Assembly (NCBI RefSeq): GCF_000346505.1
Contig: NZ_ANOH01000449.1
Coordinates: 1-32,640 of the forward strand
From: Aporhodopirellula sallentina SM41
GTDB taxonomy: Bacteria > Planctomycetota > Planctomycetia > Pirellulales > Pirellulaceae
Length of the DNA stretch: 32,640 nucleotides
Direction of reading: 5' to 3'
Shown: piece after piece, positions 1 to 8,534 of the stretch
How positions within the stretch are numbered: the stretch's first letter is position 1
Layout of the letters: each line of letters starts with the position of its first letter
The notes under the pieces: model-generated
Seen by the model: the letters and a program-made list of their open reading frames with translations, nothing else
What the model was told of the DNA's origin: nothing
Databases searched by the model: none
Program-made: the position numbers and the translations under genes

Positions 1-2
1 AC

Positions 3-563
3 CCTCGAACCCAGCAAGAAATCTGGGACGCGTATTTCGCGAGACTCGTCGCCATGACCCGCAACAAATTACGGGGATCACGTCGCCGCGAATTCGATGA
101 AGAAGACATCGCGATCAGTTCTTTCAACAGCCTGTTCCGCGCAATCGAAGAAGACCGCGTGACTCAGTTGGACGATCCGTCCGACCTGTGGAAACTGCTC
201 GCGGTGATCTCGGCGAGAAAAATTTCAGCACAGTATCGCCGCCAAGCCGCAGCCAAACGCGGCAGCGGACGGGTGCGAGGCGAATCGGTTTTCATCGGTG
301 CCGACGACACGGTGAAGCCAGGACTCGAACAAGTCCTCGGCAGCGAACCGTCACCGGAGATGGCATTGAAAGCCGCCGAGTCGATTGAAGAACTTATGGA
401 ACGACTGCCAGACCCGAACCTTCGCCGGATCGCGTGGTTAAAATTCGAGGGCTACTCGAATCAGGAAATTTCCCAAACGATGAACTGCGTCGAGCGAACG
501 ATCTCGCGAAAGATCGAGCGCATCCGCTGCCTCTGGACTCATCACGTGGAAGCCTCCGCCTAA
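3..563 (+). CDS. ECF-like RNA polymerase sigma factor (5' end outside window)
   Basis: This is an extracytoplasmic-function-like sigma factor that would direct RNA polymerase to a stress or signal regulon. The reading frame is open from the left edge, and the residues before the first in-frame ATG at 54 (WDAYFARLVAM) belong to the conserved start of region 2, so the true start lies upstream of the window. The visible 186 residues contain a region 2 with acidic EEDIA followed by SSFNSLFRA, then LDDPSDLWKLLAVISARK as in the planctomycete-rich sigma-70 ECF-like family. A linker follows, then a C-terminal region 4 helix-turn-helix around LRRIAWLKFEGYSNQEISQ and VERTISRKIERIR. The next gene is convergent, so any co-transcribed partner (often a kinase or anti-sigma factor in this family) would lie to the left. 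Family assignment is firm; the regulon is unknown. Confidence 0.9.
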   Translation, partial: PRTQQEIWDAYFARLVAMTRNKLRGSRRREFDEEDIAISSFNSLFRAIEEDRVTQLDDPSDLWKLLAVISARKISAQYRRQAAAKRGSGRVRGESVFIGADDTVKPGLEQVLGSEPSPEMALKAAESIEELMERLPDPNLRRIAWLKFEGYSNQEISQTMNCVERTISRKIERIRCLWTHHVEASA

Positions 564-618
564 ACCGCGCCGACCGGCTGGACACGTTGTCGTTTGCGTG
601 GCCCTTTATTGACTCGTT

Positions 619-633
619 CCTGCAAGTTGCAGG
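619..633. other. Near-perfect palindrome between convergent genes
   Basis: CCTGCAAGTTGCAGG pairs 7 + 7 bases around a single central base. It sits in the 95-bp gap between the sigma factor stop and the stop of the convergent M50 gene. No T-tract follows on either strand, so it is not a classical terminator. It could be a protein-binding site or a weak bidirectional stop. Confidence 0.3.
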
Positions 634-658
634 TCGTCTCGCGGCGTTCCCTCGCCGG

Positions 659-2791
659 CTAGACTCCCATCAGGTCACAAACGGCTTGCCAGATATCACG
701 CCATCCTGGACGCGGTGAAAGATGCACGACCGTGTCGCACCGCAAACCTTCTAAACGCGGAATCGACTCAATCGGAACATCAAACGAGTTTGGAAGATCA
801 CAAACCGCCTGATAGTTCTGTTGATCAATGACATCGCTATTGGCATTCGCCGAGTCGGCGTTCTCAGACATGTTGTTGGCATGGAGAGGTGACACCGCCG
901 ACACGGTTGATCGAAACACCTTCGCGTGTTGCCCGGGTACCCGAAATCGCACGTCGCATCCCACATGCACGTCATGCTGATCGGACGCATCCATGGCGAG
1001 ACACAGTTGCATCCGATCGGAACTCGCAACCCGGCACCACGTGATTCGGTCACTGGCGGCATGCCCCACCGCGGGGAACAACTCCATCGGATTTCGGTGA
1101 GCGTTTTCTTGCGCCATAGCCAAATCTTCGGACGGCAACACAACACCATCGACCGGTGAAACCACTTCGAGGCTGCGTTGCCGTTTCGCCAACTCATCCT
1201 GTTTGGCCGAAACGGAATTCCTCGCCGCATCCAACACGTCCCAGTGCAGCTCCGGTGCAGCGGAAGGTTGTCCAAGTTGACGACTGCTCGGGGACATTGA
1301 TGCAGACGAAACACGTCTCGATTGCAACGACGCGAGTCTCGCCACACGCGAGCGATGTTCGAGCACACGGGCTTGTCCGCTCGTCGCGATCACTTCCAAT
1401 GCCAATTCTGTGTCAGCCACGCGAGCCAGAACCTGCCCCGATCGAACGCGGGCTCCAACCTCTGCGTTTACTGCAGTGACCGTTCCGCTAGGAGGGAGGT
1501 AGACATTGTGCGTGTCTCGACAACGCAGGACTCCTTCGACGTGGCGGTAGCGTGGCAGTGGGACGCACAATCCGGCAATCAATAAGGCGATCATTGCGAG
1601 CAACAACCCTCGGCGTCGAACTTTGGAAACGGCCGCCCACGCCCCTTTTCCGCTCCACACAGAATAGCCTCCTGTCACCTTTTTCCAAACGATCCGCATC
1701 GCCGAAAACGCCAAAAGCGTTGCCGCCAAACGCCATGCACCCCAACGGTCAGCCAAACTCAGCAGCATCGCGGCGATCGCGAGGGTCAGAACAACACGAT
1801 ACAACGCCGCGGCGACGTGATACCCCAGCAACGCCCACACGCGAACGCCGAGTCGGTACCACCGTGATACCGGTTCGACCAAGACTCGATGCCAAGCCCG
1901 ACGGGCTTCAGCCCGCAGGTTCGTGCTGTCGACCAAATCGCTTAGAATGAAATACCCGTCATACCGCATCAACGGATTGGCATTGAACAGGATCGTGCTC
2001 ACACCACACACCAACACAATGTTCATCGCCGCCAATTGCACTTCGGTCGATCCGGACAAAATCCATGCCCAAATGGCGAGCACACACAACACGCCCTCGG
2101 CCATGATACCGGCCGCCATCACCGCCGCTCGCCGCATCGCGTTGGGTTGCCGCCACACTTCGGTGACGTCGACATACGGACACGGCATCAAACACAACAC
2201 CCAAATCCCCGCAACGCCACACCGAGATCCCAAACGCCGACAGGCGATCGCATGCCCCAGTTCATGTATCGCTTTTGTGACGACAAAAATCGCCCCCACC
2301 GTCAACGGCCGGAGCGACTGCAGGTAGGCCGACAGCGTCGGAATCGATCCACTCCAACTGTCCCATCGCACGGCTATCATGATCATCCCGACCATCGCAG
2401 CGGTGATCCAAAACAAAACGGCCTTGAGAGAGAATACGAGGTCACTCCACCGAACCAACCGTCGAGCGACCGGGTCGATCGAAGCAATCGGTACCCGTAT
2501 CGACAACAACGAGAAGGCCGCGTTGAGTCGTGTCGCGGATCGACTCTCGGTCCATCCTGCCTCGGCTGCTTGTTGCCACAACCACGAGTTGTCTTTTGAC
2601 GTAGCAGGTTCTTCGCTACGCCGATCACCCGACAATGCATTCGGAGTGGTTCGGTTTTGTTCGCGCAGTCCCTGCCAAACTGCTTTTTTGATCCGCGCAA
2701 ACCGTCCGCCAATGTCATCGACGACCACCAAATCGCGGTCGCCTGACAACGGCGAGACATGCAGATCCCGACGAAGCGACGCCCCGCTCAT
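659..2791 (-). CDS. M50 (site-2-protease-like) metalloprotease with C-terminal HlyD-like region
   Basis: A 710-residue membrane protein of the kind annotated as putative peptide zinc metalloprotease. Residues about 7-45 resemble the PqqD/RRE-like N-terminal domain usual in this family (similarity judged by eye). A hydrophobic core follows with the zinc motif HELGH at 176-180, the conserved PCPYVDVTEVWR segment, and NPLMRYDGY at 272-280, whose Asp should be the third zinc ligand. After a membrane segment near 394-412 comes a biotinyl-lipoyl half-motif (GTVTAVNAEVGARVRSGQVL, 436-455), a coiled stretch and a beta region, as in HlyD adaptors. The ATG at 2791 is chosen because it overlaps the upstream stop as ATGA; an in-frame start at 2890 would overlap the upstream gene by 103 bp. 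It is the last gene of the cassette. Substrate is unknown; regulated intramembrane proteolysis or peptide maturation/export are both possible. Confidence 0.88.
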   Translation of the reverse strand: MSGASLRRDLHVSPLSGDRDLVVVDDIGGRFARIKKAVWQGLREQNRTTPNALSGDRRSEEPATSKDNSWLWQQAAEAGWTESRSATRLNAAFSLLSIRVPIASIDPVARRLVRWSDLVFSLKAVLFWITAAMVGMIMIAVRWDSWSGSIPTLSAYLQSLRPLTVGAIFVVTKAIHELGHAIACRRLGSRCGVAGIWVLCLMPCPYVDVTEVWRQPNAMRRAAVMAAGIMAEGVLCVLAIWAWILSGSTEVQLAAMNIVLVCGVSTILFNANPLMRYDGYFILSDLVDSTNLRAEARRAWHRVLVEPVSRWYRLGVRVWALLGYHVAAALYRVVLTLAIAAMLLSLADRWGAWRLAATLLAFSAMRIVWKKVTGGYSVWSGKGAWAAVSKVRRRGLLLAMIALLIAGLCVPLPRYRHVEGVLRCRDTHNVYLPPSGTVTAVNAEVGARVRSGQVLARVADTELALEVIATSGQARVLEHRSRVARLASLQSRRVSSASMSPSSRQLGQPSAAPELHWDVLDAARNSVSAKQDELAKRQRSLEVVSPVDGVVLPSEDLAMAQENAHRNPMELFPAVGHAASDRITWCRVASSDRMQLCLAMDASDQHDVHVGCDVRFRVPGQHAKVFRSTVSAVSPLHANNMSENADSANANSDVIDQQNYQAVCDLPNSFDVPIESIPRLEGLRCDTVVHLSPRPGWRDIWQAVCDLMGV

Positions 2792-3825
2792 CGTCCCAGT
2801 TCCGTGCCGGAACGTTGCTTTCGACGTGCGATATCGACCTCGGAACAGTGAATCTTCATCGTGACTTCCATTCCCGGTGCGAGCTGCCATCCGTCGGCAA
2901 CATTTCCTTCACCTTGCTGCGGTATTCGATTGCCGACATGGCGTCGGTTTTGCACTTCCGCATGCAAACGAAAGCGGTTGCCCGGCAGTCGCGTCGGGTC
3001 CACCGAAATGACTTTGCCTTGCAATGTTTGTTCGGAAACAGAAGCCGCACTCGCGTTCAATGCCGAGCTCGACGAGCGGGCAACGGTGTTCGTTTCGGCA
3101 GACCAATGAACCGTCACCGGCAAACCAACGCACCGAGATGGATCGAGCCGATCGGCATCCACCAACGCATGCAGATGGAGAACTGCGGCATCAGCGATCG
3201 TCACCAAGGGTTCACCTTCATGAGCCCATTCGCCCAGTTCCCGATGAACGTTCAGCACGATTCCATCGATCGGGCTGACGAATTCGAGTTGTTTGAGTTC
3301 GTGATCGATCATCGCCAAGTCGGCCGCTCGGAGCTGCATATCGATCTCGTCTTGCCGTCGTTTTTTCTGGGCACGGGCCAACTCCAACTCAGCTCTCTCG
3401 ACAGCCAACTTCATTCTCCGAAGTTGATTTCGCGCCACCGCACCACTCACACGGTCACTCGCGGCTTGCCCGTCATCGAGTTCCGCCTGTGCTTCGGCCA
3501 AGGCCGTTTCTGCGTATTGGATCTCGACATAATCATTCAACATCAACCGCGCCGACTCGTATCGGAGCGACGCCGCACGCCGACGGATTACCAACGCGGT
3601 ATCGTCGAGTTTTGCGATCACCTGATCGCGTCCAATCCACTCGTTTAGTCGGGCATTGAGTTCAGCAACCGGTCCGCTTTGCCGGGCGGGCACGTCCACT
3701 TTCCCCGCGAACTCAACAACAACATCTCGAACCACGACCGTATCGTCTGCCCCGATACTGTTCGCAGGAAAAACAGCGGGAACCATCGTGGCGGTCACGA
3801 TTACAAGCGACATCCATGCCTTCAT
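2788..3825 (-). CDS. Periplasmic HlyD/RND-type adaptor (membrane fusion protein)
   Basis: A 345-residue adaptor predicted to bridge an inner-membrane component to the outer envelope. The first 26 residues look like a signal peptide (MKAWMSLVIV core, SIGA before the mature part). There follows the first half of a barrel-sandwich hybrid (VDVPARQSGPVAELNARLNE), a long Ala/Glu/Arg-rich coiled coil, the second lipoyl half (LEFVSPIDGIVLNVHRELGE), and a beta-barrel region ending in LAPGMEVTMKIHC. The ATG at 3825 overlaps the stop of the preceding gene (ATGA), and its own stop overlaps the M50 start in the same way, so it is translationally coupled on both sides. A longer in-frame start at 3903 would overlap the upstream gene and hide the signal peptide. 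Family is clear; the transported substrate is not. Confidence 0.9.
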   Translation of the reverse strand: MKAWMSLVIVTATMVPAVFPANSIGADDTVVVRDVVVEFAGKVDVPARQSGPVAELNARLNEWIGRDQVIAKLDDTALVIRRRAASLRYESARLMLNDYVEIQYAETALAEAQAELDDGQAASDRVSGAVARNQLRRMKLAVERAELELARAQKKRRQDEIDMQLRAADLAMIDHELKQLEFVSPIDGIVLNVHRELGEWAHEGEPLVTIADAAVLHLHALVDADRLDPSRCVGLPVTVHWSAETNTVARSSSSALNASAASVSEQTLQGKVISVDPTRLPGNRFRLHAEVQNRRHVGNRIPQQGEGNVADGWQLAPGMEVTMKIHCSEVDIARRKQRSGTELGR

Positions 3826-6059
3826 AGGTAGACTCCCACGCGAGTTTGCACCCAATTGATAACGTCTTCGAAGAGAAACCATCCGAGCGAAGTCTGGCCG
3901 CACCGGATCGCAACGCGGGCGGGTGTCTCCGTCAACGGTTGATCGCCCAATTTCGGCGCCGCATCCAACGTCAGACGCAAAACAACACCCGGCGTTCCGT
4001 CTACCGGATCAGCCACGACTGGTCCGAACCGATGCGGTGTTGCCGATTGCGAACGTCCCGGTGCCCAACGCGTCGAAACATCTGCGGTGAGGCAACTCGC
4101 TTCCATCGCTCCGTCGACTCGAGCGACACGACGCTGGGGAATGGTCGCATCGACCACCCACGTTGTGTCTTCGGCGATCACGTTGAGAATCGCATCACCG
4201 CGTTGCAGCGGTCTGCCCGCGAGACGCTCCCGCAGACGCCATGCATCCACTCGGCCGTCACGTCGCGCACGGAGGACCAACTCGGCTTCACTTTTTGCAA
4301 TCAGATCGAGTTGTTGGTCGATCGCCGCGATCTCTTCGATAATCTCCTGGTCGCTTTGCAGTTCGACCGAACCGCTCGTCATGTTCCCAGACGACACCAA
4401 TGCATGATTGAGTTGATCGCGACGCTGGATCAAAACGGCCCGACGTCCGAGCAACGTCGTCTTGCGTTCGGTCAAGTCGCGTGAAACCAATGTCGCGAGC
4501 AAATCGCCTGCCGAGACAGTCTGACCGTGGATCACATGGAGCGTCTCAACCGTCGCGTTCGTCGACGCGTGATAAGTGTCCAATTCCAACGGCCGAATCA
4601 AACCGGTGGCGGGAACCAACGAAGGGATCGGCAAACAAAGCAACAACGTTGTCGTAAGCGCGATCGCGACAATCAATCCCAAACGTCGCCGCGCCGCCGA
4701 ATAGATTGCTTTCGCCCGCCCGTGCTTCGCCTGCGAGTCCTGCAGTGCAACCGTCGACTCGTCATCCTCTGCCGAAAGTCGGCTCCACCATCGCCCAAAC
4801 GGGATTGCTTCAACCCGGTAAGCAGCCATCCATGCTCGATGCCCGCCAACCAACAACCGTTCGATCACCATACGGATGTCCGTAGGCAATTCCGATTCCT
4901 GTCGCGACGTGTTGATCGGATCAAAAAGGACCAAACGCCATTTTGAATCGAGTCGATCTGTCACCACCCATCGCGGCGTGACGGCGGATCGGTTGGCTTG
5001 CTGTTCGTCCGCAGCGGACGCCTCTCGCCGATCACCACCACGTCGCCGATCACCACCACGTCGCCGGTCACCACCCCGTCGCCGATCGGTTTTCAACGAG
5101 GCATACGCCAGCGTGCCGCGTCGATTCAGTGCAACCCCGACGGCCGCGCGGATTTCGTCGGCTGACTCGCTGTGTTGATTGATGCGATCGACATAACTAA
5201 CCGCAACAATTTGGGGACGTCCTCGATCAACTCGGCACAAGGCAACGCGTGGAAAACCCGTCAGTCGTGCCACAGTGTCCACCCATGCGGACTCAATCGC
5301 GCGCGTCGAGGTCAACCGTCCGAGTCGCTCGCTCGCGTTGTGACACTCCTGAAGAACCTTCATCTGCCTCGACAGTGATCGGAGTCGATCCGCCCTGAGG
5401 TACTCGCCCGCGAGGTCACCCATCTGTGCTAGAAAACGCAGCGACCCACGTTGGCTCGCGGGGCTTCCTCCCGGTTCGAGGAACACCTCGATCAACAGGT
5501 CAGGAAGCGTTGCCGACGGGTCTGCCAAGACAGGCACGATCGCCGCCGGGTTCTCCGCCGGGTTGGCAGGGACGTTCGGGTCCGACGCACCGGGCGTGGC
5601 TGGAACAACCACCGGCGCGTTCTGCCCCGCGATCTCGAGCAACAATCGATCATGCACCGCCATCGCGGTATCGTCGAATTGCAAATCGGTTATTGTGCCG
5701 AGACGATGTTCGACGCAGTAGGAATGCACCGCGGGTTGATCGTCCGCAGGGTGTGGCGTTTCATCGTCGACCGCTCGCCAAACAACAACCCCATGGGCGG
5801 CCATCGCACGCATAACGCGATCCGCGAGAAACCGCAGGTATTGTTCACGGCCGTCTTGACTTCTACGTGCAGCGGCAACCTCGCGAACGATCTGCGAAAT
5901 TTCTTGCCGGGCCTGGTCCAAACCACCTTTGCTCGGTTGATTTGGCCCGATTGCAGGAGATCGACCGATACCGGACGGCGCACCAGTCGATGCACCGGAG
6001 GATGCTTCCGACATCCCCGGCGTGAAGAGAAACGGTTCGCTGGCGACGGTCGTCGTCAC
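3822..6059 (-). CDS. GAF-like sensor fused to HlyD-like membrane fusion protein
   Basis: A 745-residue protein whose first ~430 residues are predicted cytoplasmic. They appear to hold two GAF-like alpha/beta regions (about 55-225 and 235-410), a judgement from pattern rather than a firm hit. A single membrane segment lies near 459-482. It is followed by an HlyD-like part: PATGLIRPLELDTYHAST, VETLHVIHGQTVSAGDLLATL, a coiled region, then LVLRARRDGRVDAWRLRERL as the second lipoyl half. The start shown is GTG at 6059; an ATG at 6014 would remove 15 residues of a low-complexity N-terminus, and neither has a strong ribosome site. It leads the coupled three-gene cassette (ATGA to the next gene). The second GAF-like region is interrupted by a tandem DRRRGG repeat. 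The architecture suggests that export is gated by a cytoplasmic signal, which is inference. Confidence 0.78.
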   Translation of the reverse strand: MTTTVASEPFLFTPGMSEASSGASTGAPSGIGRSPAIGPNQPSKGGLDQARQEISQIVREVAAARRSQDGREQYLRFLADRVMRAMAAHGVVVWRAVDDETPHPADDQPAVHSYCVEHRLGTITDLQFDDTAMAVHDRLLLEIAGQNAPVVVPATPGASDPNVPANPAENPAAIVPVLADPSATLPDLLIEVFLEPGGSPASQRGSLRFLAQMGDLAGEYLRADRLRSLSRQMKVLQECHNASERLGRLTSTRAIESAWVDTVARLTGFPRVALCRVDRGRPQIVAVSYVDRINQHSESADEIRAAVGVALNRRGTLAYASLKTDRRRGGDRRRGGDRRRGGDRREASAADEQQANRSAVTPRWVVTDRLDSKWRLVLFDPINTSRQESELPTDIRMVIERLLVGGHRAWMAAYRVEAIPFGRWWSRLSAEDDESTVALQDSQAKHGRAKAIYSAARRRLGLIVAIALTTTLLLCLPIPSLVPATGLIRPLELDTYHASTNATVETLHVIHGQTVSAGDLLATLVSRDLTERKTTLLGRRAVLIQRRDQLNHALVSSGNMTSGSVELQSDQEIIEEIAAIDQQLDLIAKSEAELVLRARRDGRVDAWRLRERLAGRPLQRGDAILNVIAEDTTWVVDATIPQRRVARVDGAMEASCLTADVSTRWAPGRSQSATPHRFGPVVADPVDGTPGVVLRLTLDAAPKLGDQPLTETPARVAIRCGQTSLGWFLFEDVINWVQTRVGVYL
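5025..5087 (-). repeat. In-frame 18-bp tandem repeat, 3.5 units (DRRRGG)
   Basis: Three 18-bp units (5025-5042, 5043-5060, 5061-5078) and a half unit (5079-5087) encode residues 325-346 of the GAF/HlyD protein as three DRRRGG units and DRRE. Two units are identical and the third differs at two bases, so the array is probably recent or still homogenised. The product is a strongly basic, glycine-containing loop inside the second GAF-like region. Confidence 0.9.
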
Positions 6060-6140
6060 GAAACAACCATGTTCCGAATGAGTGCGAAACGAGTGAGAGG
6101 ACTACCCGGCACGATTCCTACCGAGCAGTCTGGGTGGATG

Positions 6141-7505
6141 CTAGTGCCAACGCGAAGACGATTGCCCGCGTTGTCCCATTCGAGAATCCAACACGGCGGG
6201 ATTCGAAGACATCGAACCGGATGTCTCGGCTTGAGGCGTCGCGGCTGAGTAGCGTCCGCTCGCGAGGACCGACGGTGGTGCCCACGTTGGCGTGCTGGCA
6301 CGCTGGGTCGACGACGCTCCGTTGGTGTTGATTGTGCTTGCCGCAACGCGATCGCCAGGAGGTAGATTTTCGATCTCGGTTTGCGGACTGCTCATGCGGT
6401 CAGTTTCCGGTTCGGCGAGTCCCGCAGCACGTCGGTGATACCAACCGCTTCCGGAATCCGATTCGCTGATTCGACCACGATCATTCGCGGCGACCAGATT
6501 ACGCTTCAAACCGTTTGCCCGGTTTGGCGGCGTTGCAGCGGCGAGAGATGTCGCCGGTGCAGGGCGTGCCGGTGTTGCCGACGCGGCGTCGCGGGTCTGT
6601 CCTCGTGATGCAACCGATGCCTCCGGACCGGTGCCCCGACGCGGTGTTGCTTTGACGAATTGAGCGACCGGACCACTGCCCGCCTCGACCCATGACAACC
6701 AGTACTCCTGCAACTCAGCCAACGAGTCGTACCCGTAGTGTTTCTGCACGTTCGCTGTCCACGACCGACTCTGCATGTAATCTTCGAGGAAAGCGATAAA
6801 CGTTTTCGGTCCCTGCTGCGCGATCAAGAACTGACACACCGAGTAACCCTGGGCGTACATCGGCAGAACGTCCGCAGGATATTCCGTCAATAGGAACAGA
6901 CGATTCATTGCGATCCCACGTCGCGACGAGAGAAATTCACGCAGCTTCGCTTCATGTTTGGTCCGTTCTGACTCGTGCTCGACCGTGGTGCAAATCCCTT
7001 CGTCCGCCCAACGTGGCAGGGGGCGGCCAAAATAGGTTGCCAGAACCGTGTGGGTGACTTCGTGTGGCAACACACTGTCCAAAATCCGCTCGGGTGTTCC
7101 GATGACTTCCATTTGAAAGTCACGCACAGGTGCGGGGTTGTAGGTCGTCACTCCCTGAGCGGCGAGGTTCGGCCCTGCCACCACGCGAACCGGACATGGC
7201 GCCGGCCATGGCGGCAATTTGGAACCGGTCCAATAAGTAGCGAGTTCGTCGCGGTAGCGTTCCGCGGCGTCACCGACAGATTTCGCGAGCTGCGGCGTCG
7301 GTGCTTCGACGATAAAGTTCCGTGTGCGAAAGTTCGCAGCGTGAAGATCAGTGTTCGTTGAAACGACGCTCACGGCCGCGAGGCAAACCACCCCGACCAG
7401 GCGAGAAAGACATCGCGTCGAGTAGACCCCGGAGCTTCGCCCCGGAATTACCCCCGACTCAACAGGGGCGCAGACCGAGAGGGTGCGTTGGGCGTTGGCA
7501 TCCAT
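6141..7505 (-). CDS. Secreted MA-like gluzincin metallopeptidase
   Basis: A 454-residue exported protein with a peptidase-MA-like zinc site. After a basic, Ser-rich stretch comes a hydrophobic segment (LVGVVCLAAVSVVS) and a likely signal cleavage near TDLHA-AN. The catalytic core has LPHEVTHTVLATYF (HEVTH at 148-152) and, 17 residues on, PRWADEGICTTVE, where Glu169 should be the third zinc ligand. The C-terminal ~170 residues are low complexity, rich in Ala, Pro, Ser, Thr and Arg. The ATG at 7505 has GGAG about 9 bases upstream; an in-frame ATG at 7520 lacks such a site. The stop lies 81 bp before the GAF/HlyD gene on the same strand, so the two may be co-transcribed and the peptidase may act on the exported product (inference). 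Peptidase family is well supported; substrate is unknown. Confidence 0.82.
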   Translation of the reverse strand: MDANAQRTLSVCAPVESGVIPGRSSGVYSTRCLSRLVGVVCLAAVSVVSTNTDLHAANFRTRNFIVEAPTPQLAKSVGDAAERYRDELATYWTGSKLPPWPAPCPVRVVAGPNLAAQGVTTYNPAPVRDFQMEVIGTPERILDSVLPHEVTHTVLATYFGRPLPRWADEGICTTVEHESERTKHEAKLREFLSSRRGIAMNRLFLLTEYPADVLPMYAQGYSVCQFLIAQQGPKTFIAFLEDYMQSRSWTANVQKHYGYDSLAELQEYWLSWVEAGSGPVAQFVKATPRRGTGPEASVASRGQTRDAASATPARPAPATSLAAATPPNRANGLKRNLVAANDRGRISESDSGSGWYHRRAAGLAEPETDRMSSPQTEIENLPPGDRVAASTINTNGASSTQRASTPTWAPPSVLASGRYSAATPQAETSGSMSSNPAVLDSRMGQRGQSSSRWH

Positions 7506-7520
7506 GCCTTTTGACTCCAT

Positions 7521-7901
7521 CGAAGCGTTCGTCGTCGACCGGTGAATCGTTCACCATAGGCGTCGAGCGGGAAGTCTAGGCAAAAGAGCCGCGCCGCCGA
7601 TACCCGGAAAATACACCGAGTTTTCATAGTGAAACTCGTGGCAAATCGGTCAAACGGATGCTTCCGACGCGGAAAACAACCCAGCAAAAACCTAAACCGA
7701 TGGCCCGCCCCCCCACTCATGGCGGGATTATTTTGGCCTCCGGTATCGCTCGATCTTCCGTGAAACTCGTTTGATGCTTTGTCGGAAAGTTTTCCCGGTG
7801 GCTTTCCGCGTACAATTAGCCAATGCCGAGCAAACCTCTAGGAAACGTCACACGCGGCGCGGCCCCACCGAACTGATCCATCCCCGAGACCAACCGGAAT
7901 C
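7521..7901. other. Divergent intergenic region with hairpin
   Basis: These 381 bp separate the peptidase gene (minus) from the TerB-like gene (plus) and should hold both promoters. No convincing coding sequence was seen. CCCGCC at 7704-7709 pairs with GGCGGG at 7721-7726 across an 11-base loop, followed by ATTATTTT on the plus strand. It is terminator-like, but no plus-strand gene lies upstream for it to end. Confidence 0.5.
7811..7816 (+). promoter_or_regulatory. Candidate -10 box for the TerB-like gene
   Basis: TACAAT lies 86 bp before the ATG at 7902. The matching -35 is poor (TTTTCC at 7790-7795, 15-bp spacer), so this is only a weak candidate from inspection. Confidence 0.25.
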
Positions 7902-8534
7902 ATGATTCTTATTGGCACCATGAATTTGACGCGTACTCGCGAGAGGGGCGAATTTTATTGCCCGACGTGCGGTGCCACGCGGTCGTACAGGCTACGAGCG
8001 AGACGCCCGTTCCTGACGCTCTATTTCATCCCCACGGTTCCCATCGGCGCCGCCGAAATGTTTATCCAGTGCGACGACTGCCGATCGAGTTGGGACGAAT
8101 CCGTCCTCGAAATGGACCAAGCGGCCCACCAACTGGTCCAGGAGGAGAAGTTCCGCGACGAAGCGATACGCTCAGCGGTCCTGATAGCGTTGGTCGACGA
8201 CAACGTCAGCGAACCGGAAATTCAATCACTACTCGAACTCTCCGACGTCCTTTTCGACCGTCCCATCGATCGTGAAGAACTCGGCCGGCTTTGCTCGATC
8301 GCTCGCCAAGCAGGCATCCAGGCGAACAACTACGTGCTGACGGTCTCAAAGCGATGGACAATGCAGCAGCGCCTGCTCGCACTGCAAGGAATGTTCTTGG
8401 CGGCAACGGCCACTGCAGACGATGTGAGCCCGGAGAAACTCAAGATGCTGCATTCGATGCGTGACCTACTCGAGTTGACCGATCAAGAATTCGAAATCGC
8501 GATCGACGACGCACTCAACTACGACATCGCCTAA
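7902..8534 (+). CDS. Zinc-ribbon protein with TerB-like helical domain
   Basis: A 210-residue soluble protein. The N-terminus carries a zinc ribbon with Cys20/Cys23 (YCPTCG) and Cys57/Cys60 (QCDDCR), with a basic/hydrophobic stretch RLRARRPFLTLYFIPTVPIG between the pairs. Residues about 80-205 form an all-helical region (AIRSAVLIALVDDNVSEPE, MQQRLLALQGMFLAATATADD, LELTDQEFEIAIDDAL) with the acidic, repeated-helix pattern of TerB-like domains. That family is linked to tellurite/stress gene networks but has no defined biochemical activity. ATG 7902 is used; ATG 7920 would also keep the ribbon. Its 3' end overlaps the convergent membrane-protein gene by 20 bp. Proximity to AIM24 genes is suggestive, but they are on opposite strands. 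Confidence 0.75.
   Translation: MILIGTMNLTRTRERGEFYCPTCGATRSYRLRARRPFLTLYFIPTVPIGAAEMFIQCDDCRSSWDESVLEMDQAAHQLVQEEKFRDEAIRSAVLIALVDDNVSEPEIQSLLELSDVLFDRPIDREELGRLCSIARQAGIQANNYVLTVSKRWTMQQRLLALQGMFLAATATADDVSPEKLKMLHSMRDLLELTDQEFEIAIDDALNYDIA

Noticed and set aside
5025-5087. Possible CRISPR-like or minisatellite array
   Set aside because: Units are contiguous 18-mers in frame with a protein, without spacers; it is a coding tandem repeat.
7704-7734. Terminator-like hairpin with T-rich tail on the plus strand
   Set aside because: No plus-strand gene precedes it and the 11-base loop contains a C-run; kept only as a note in the intergenic region.
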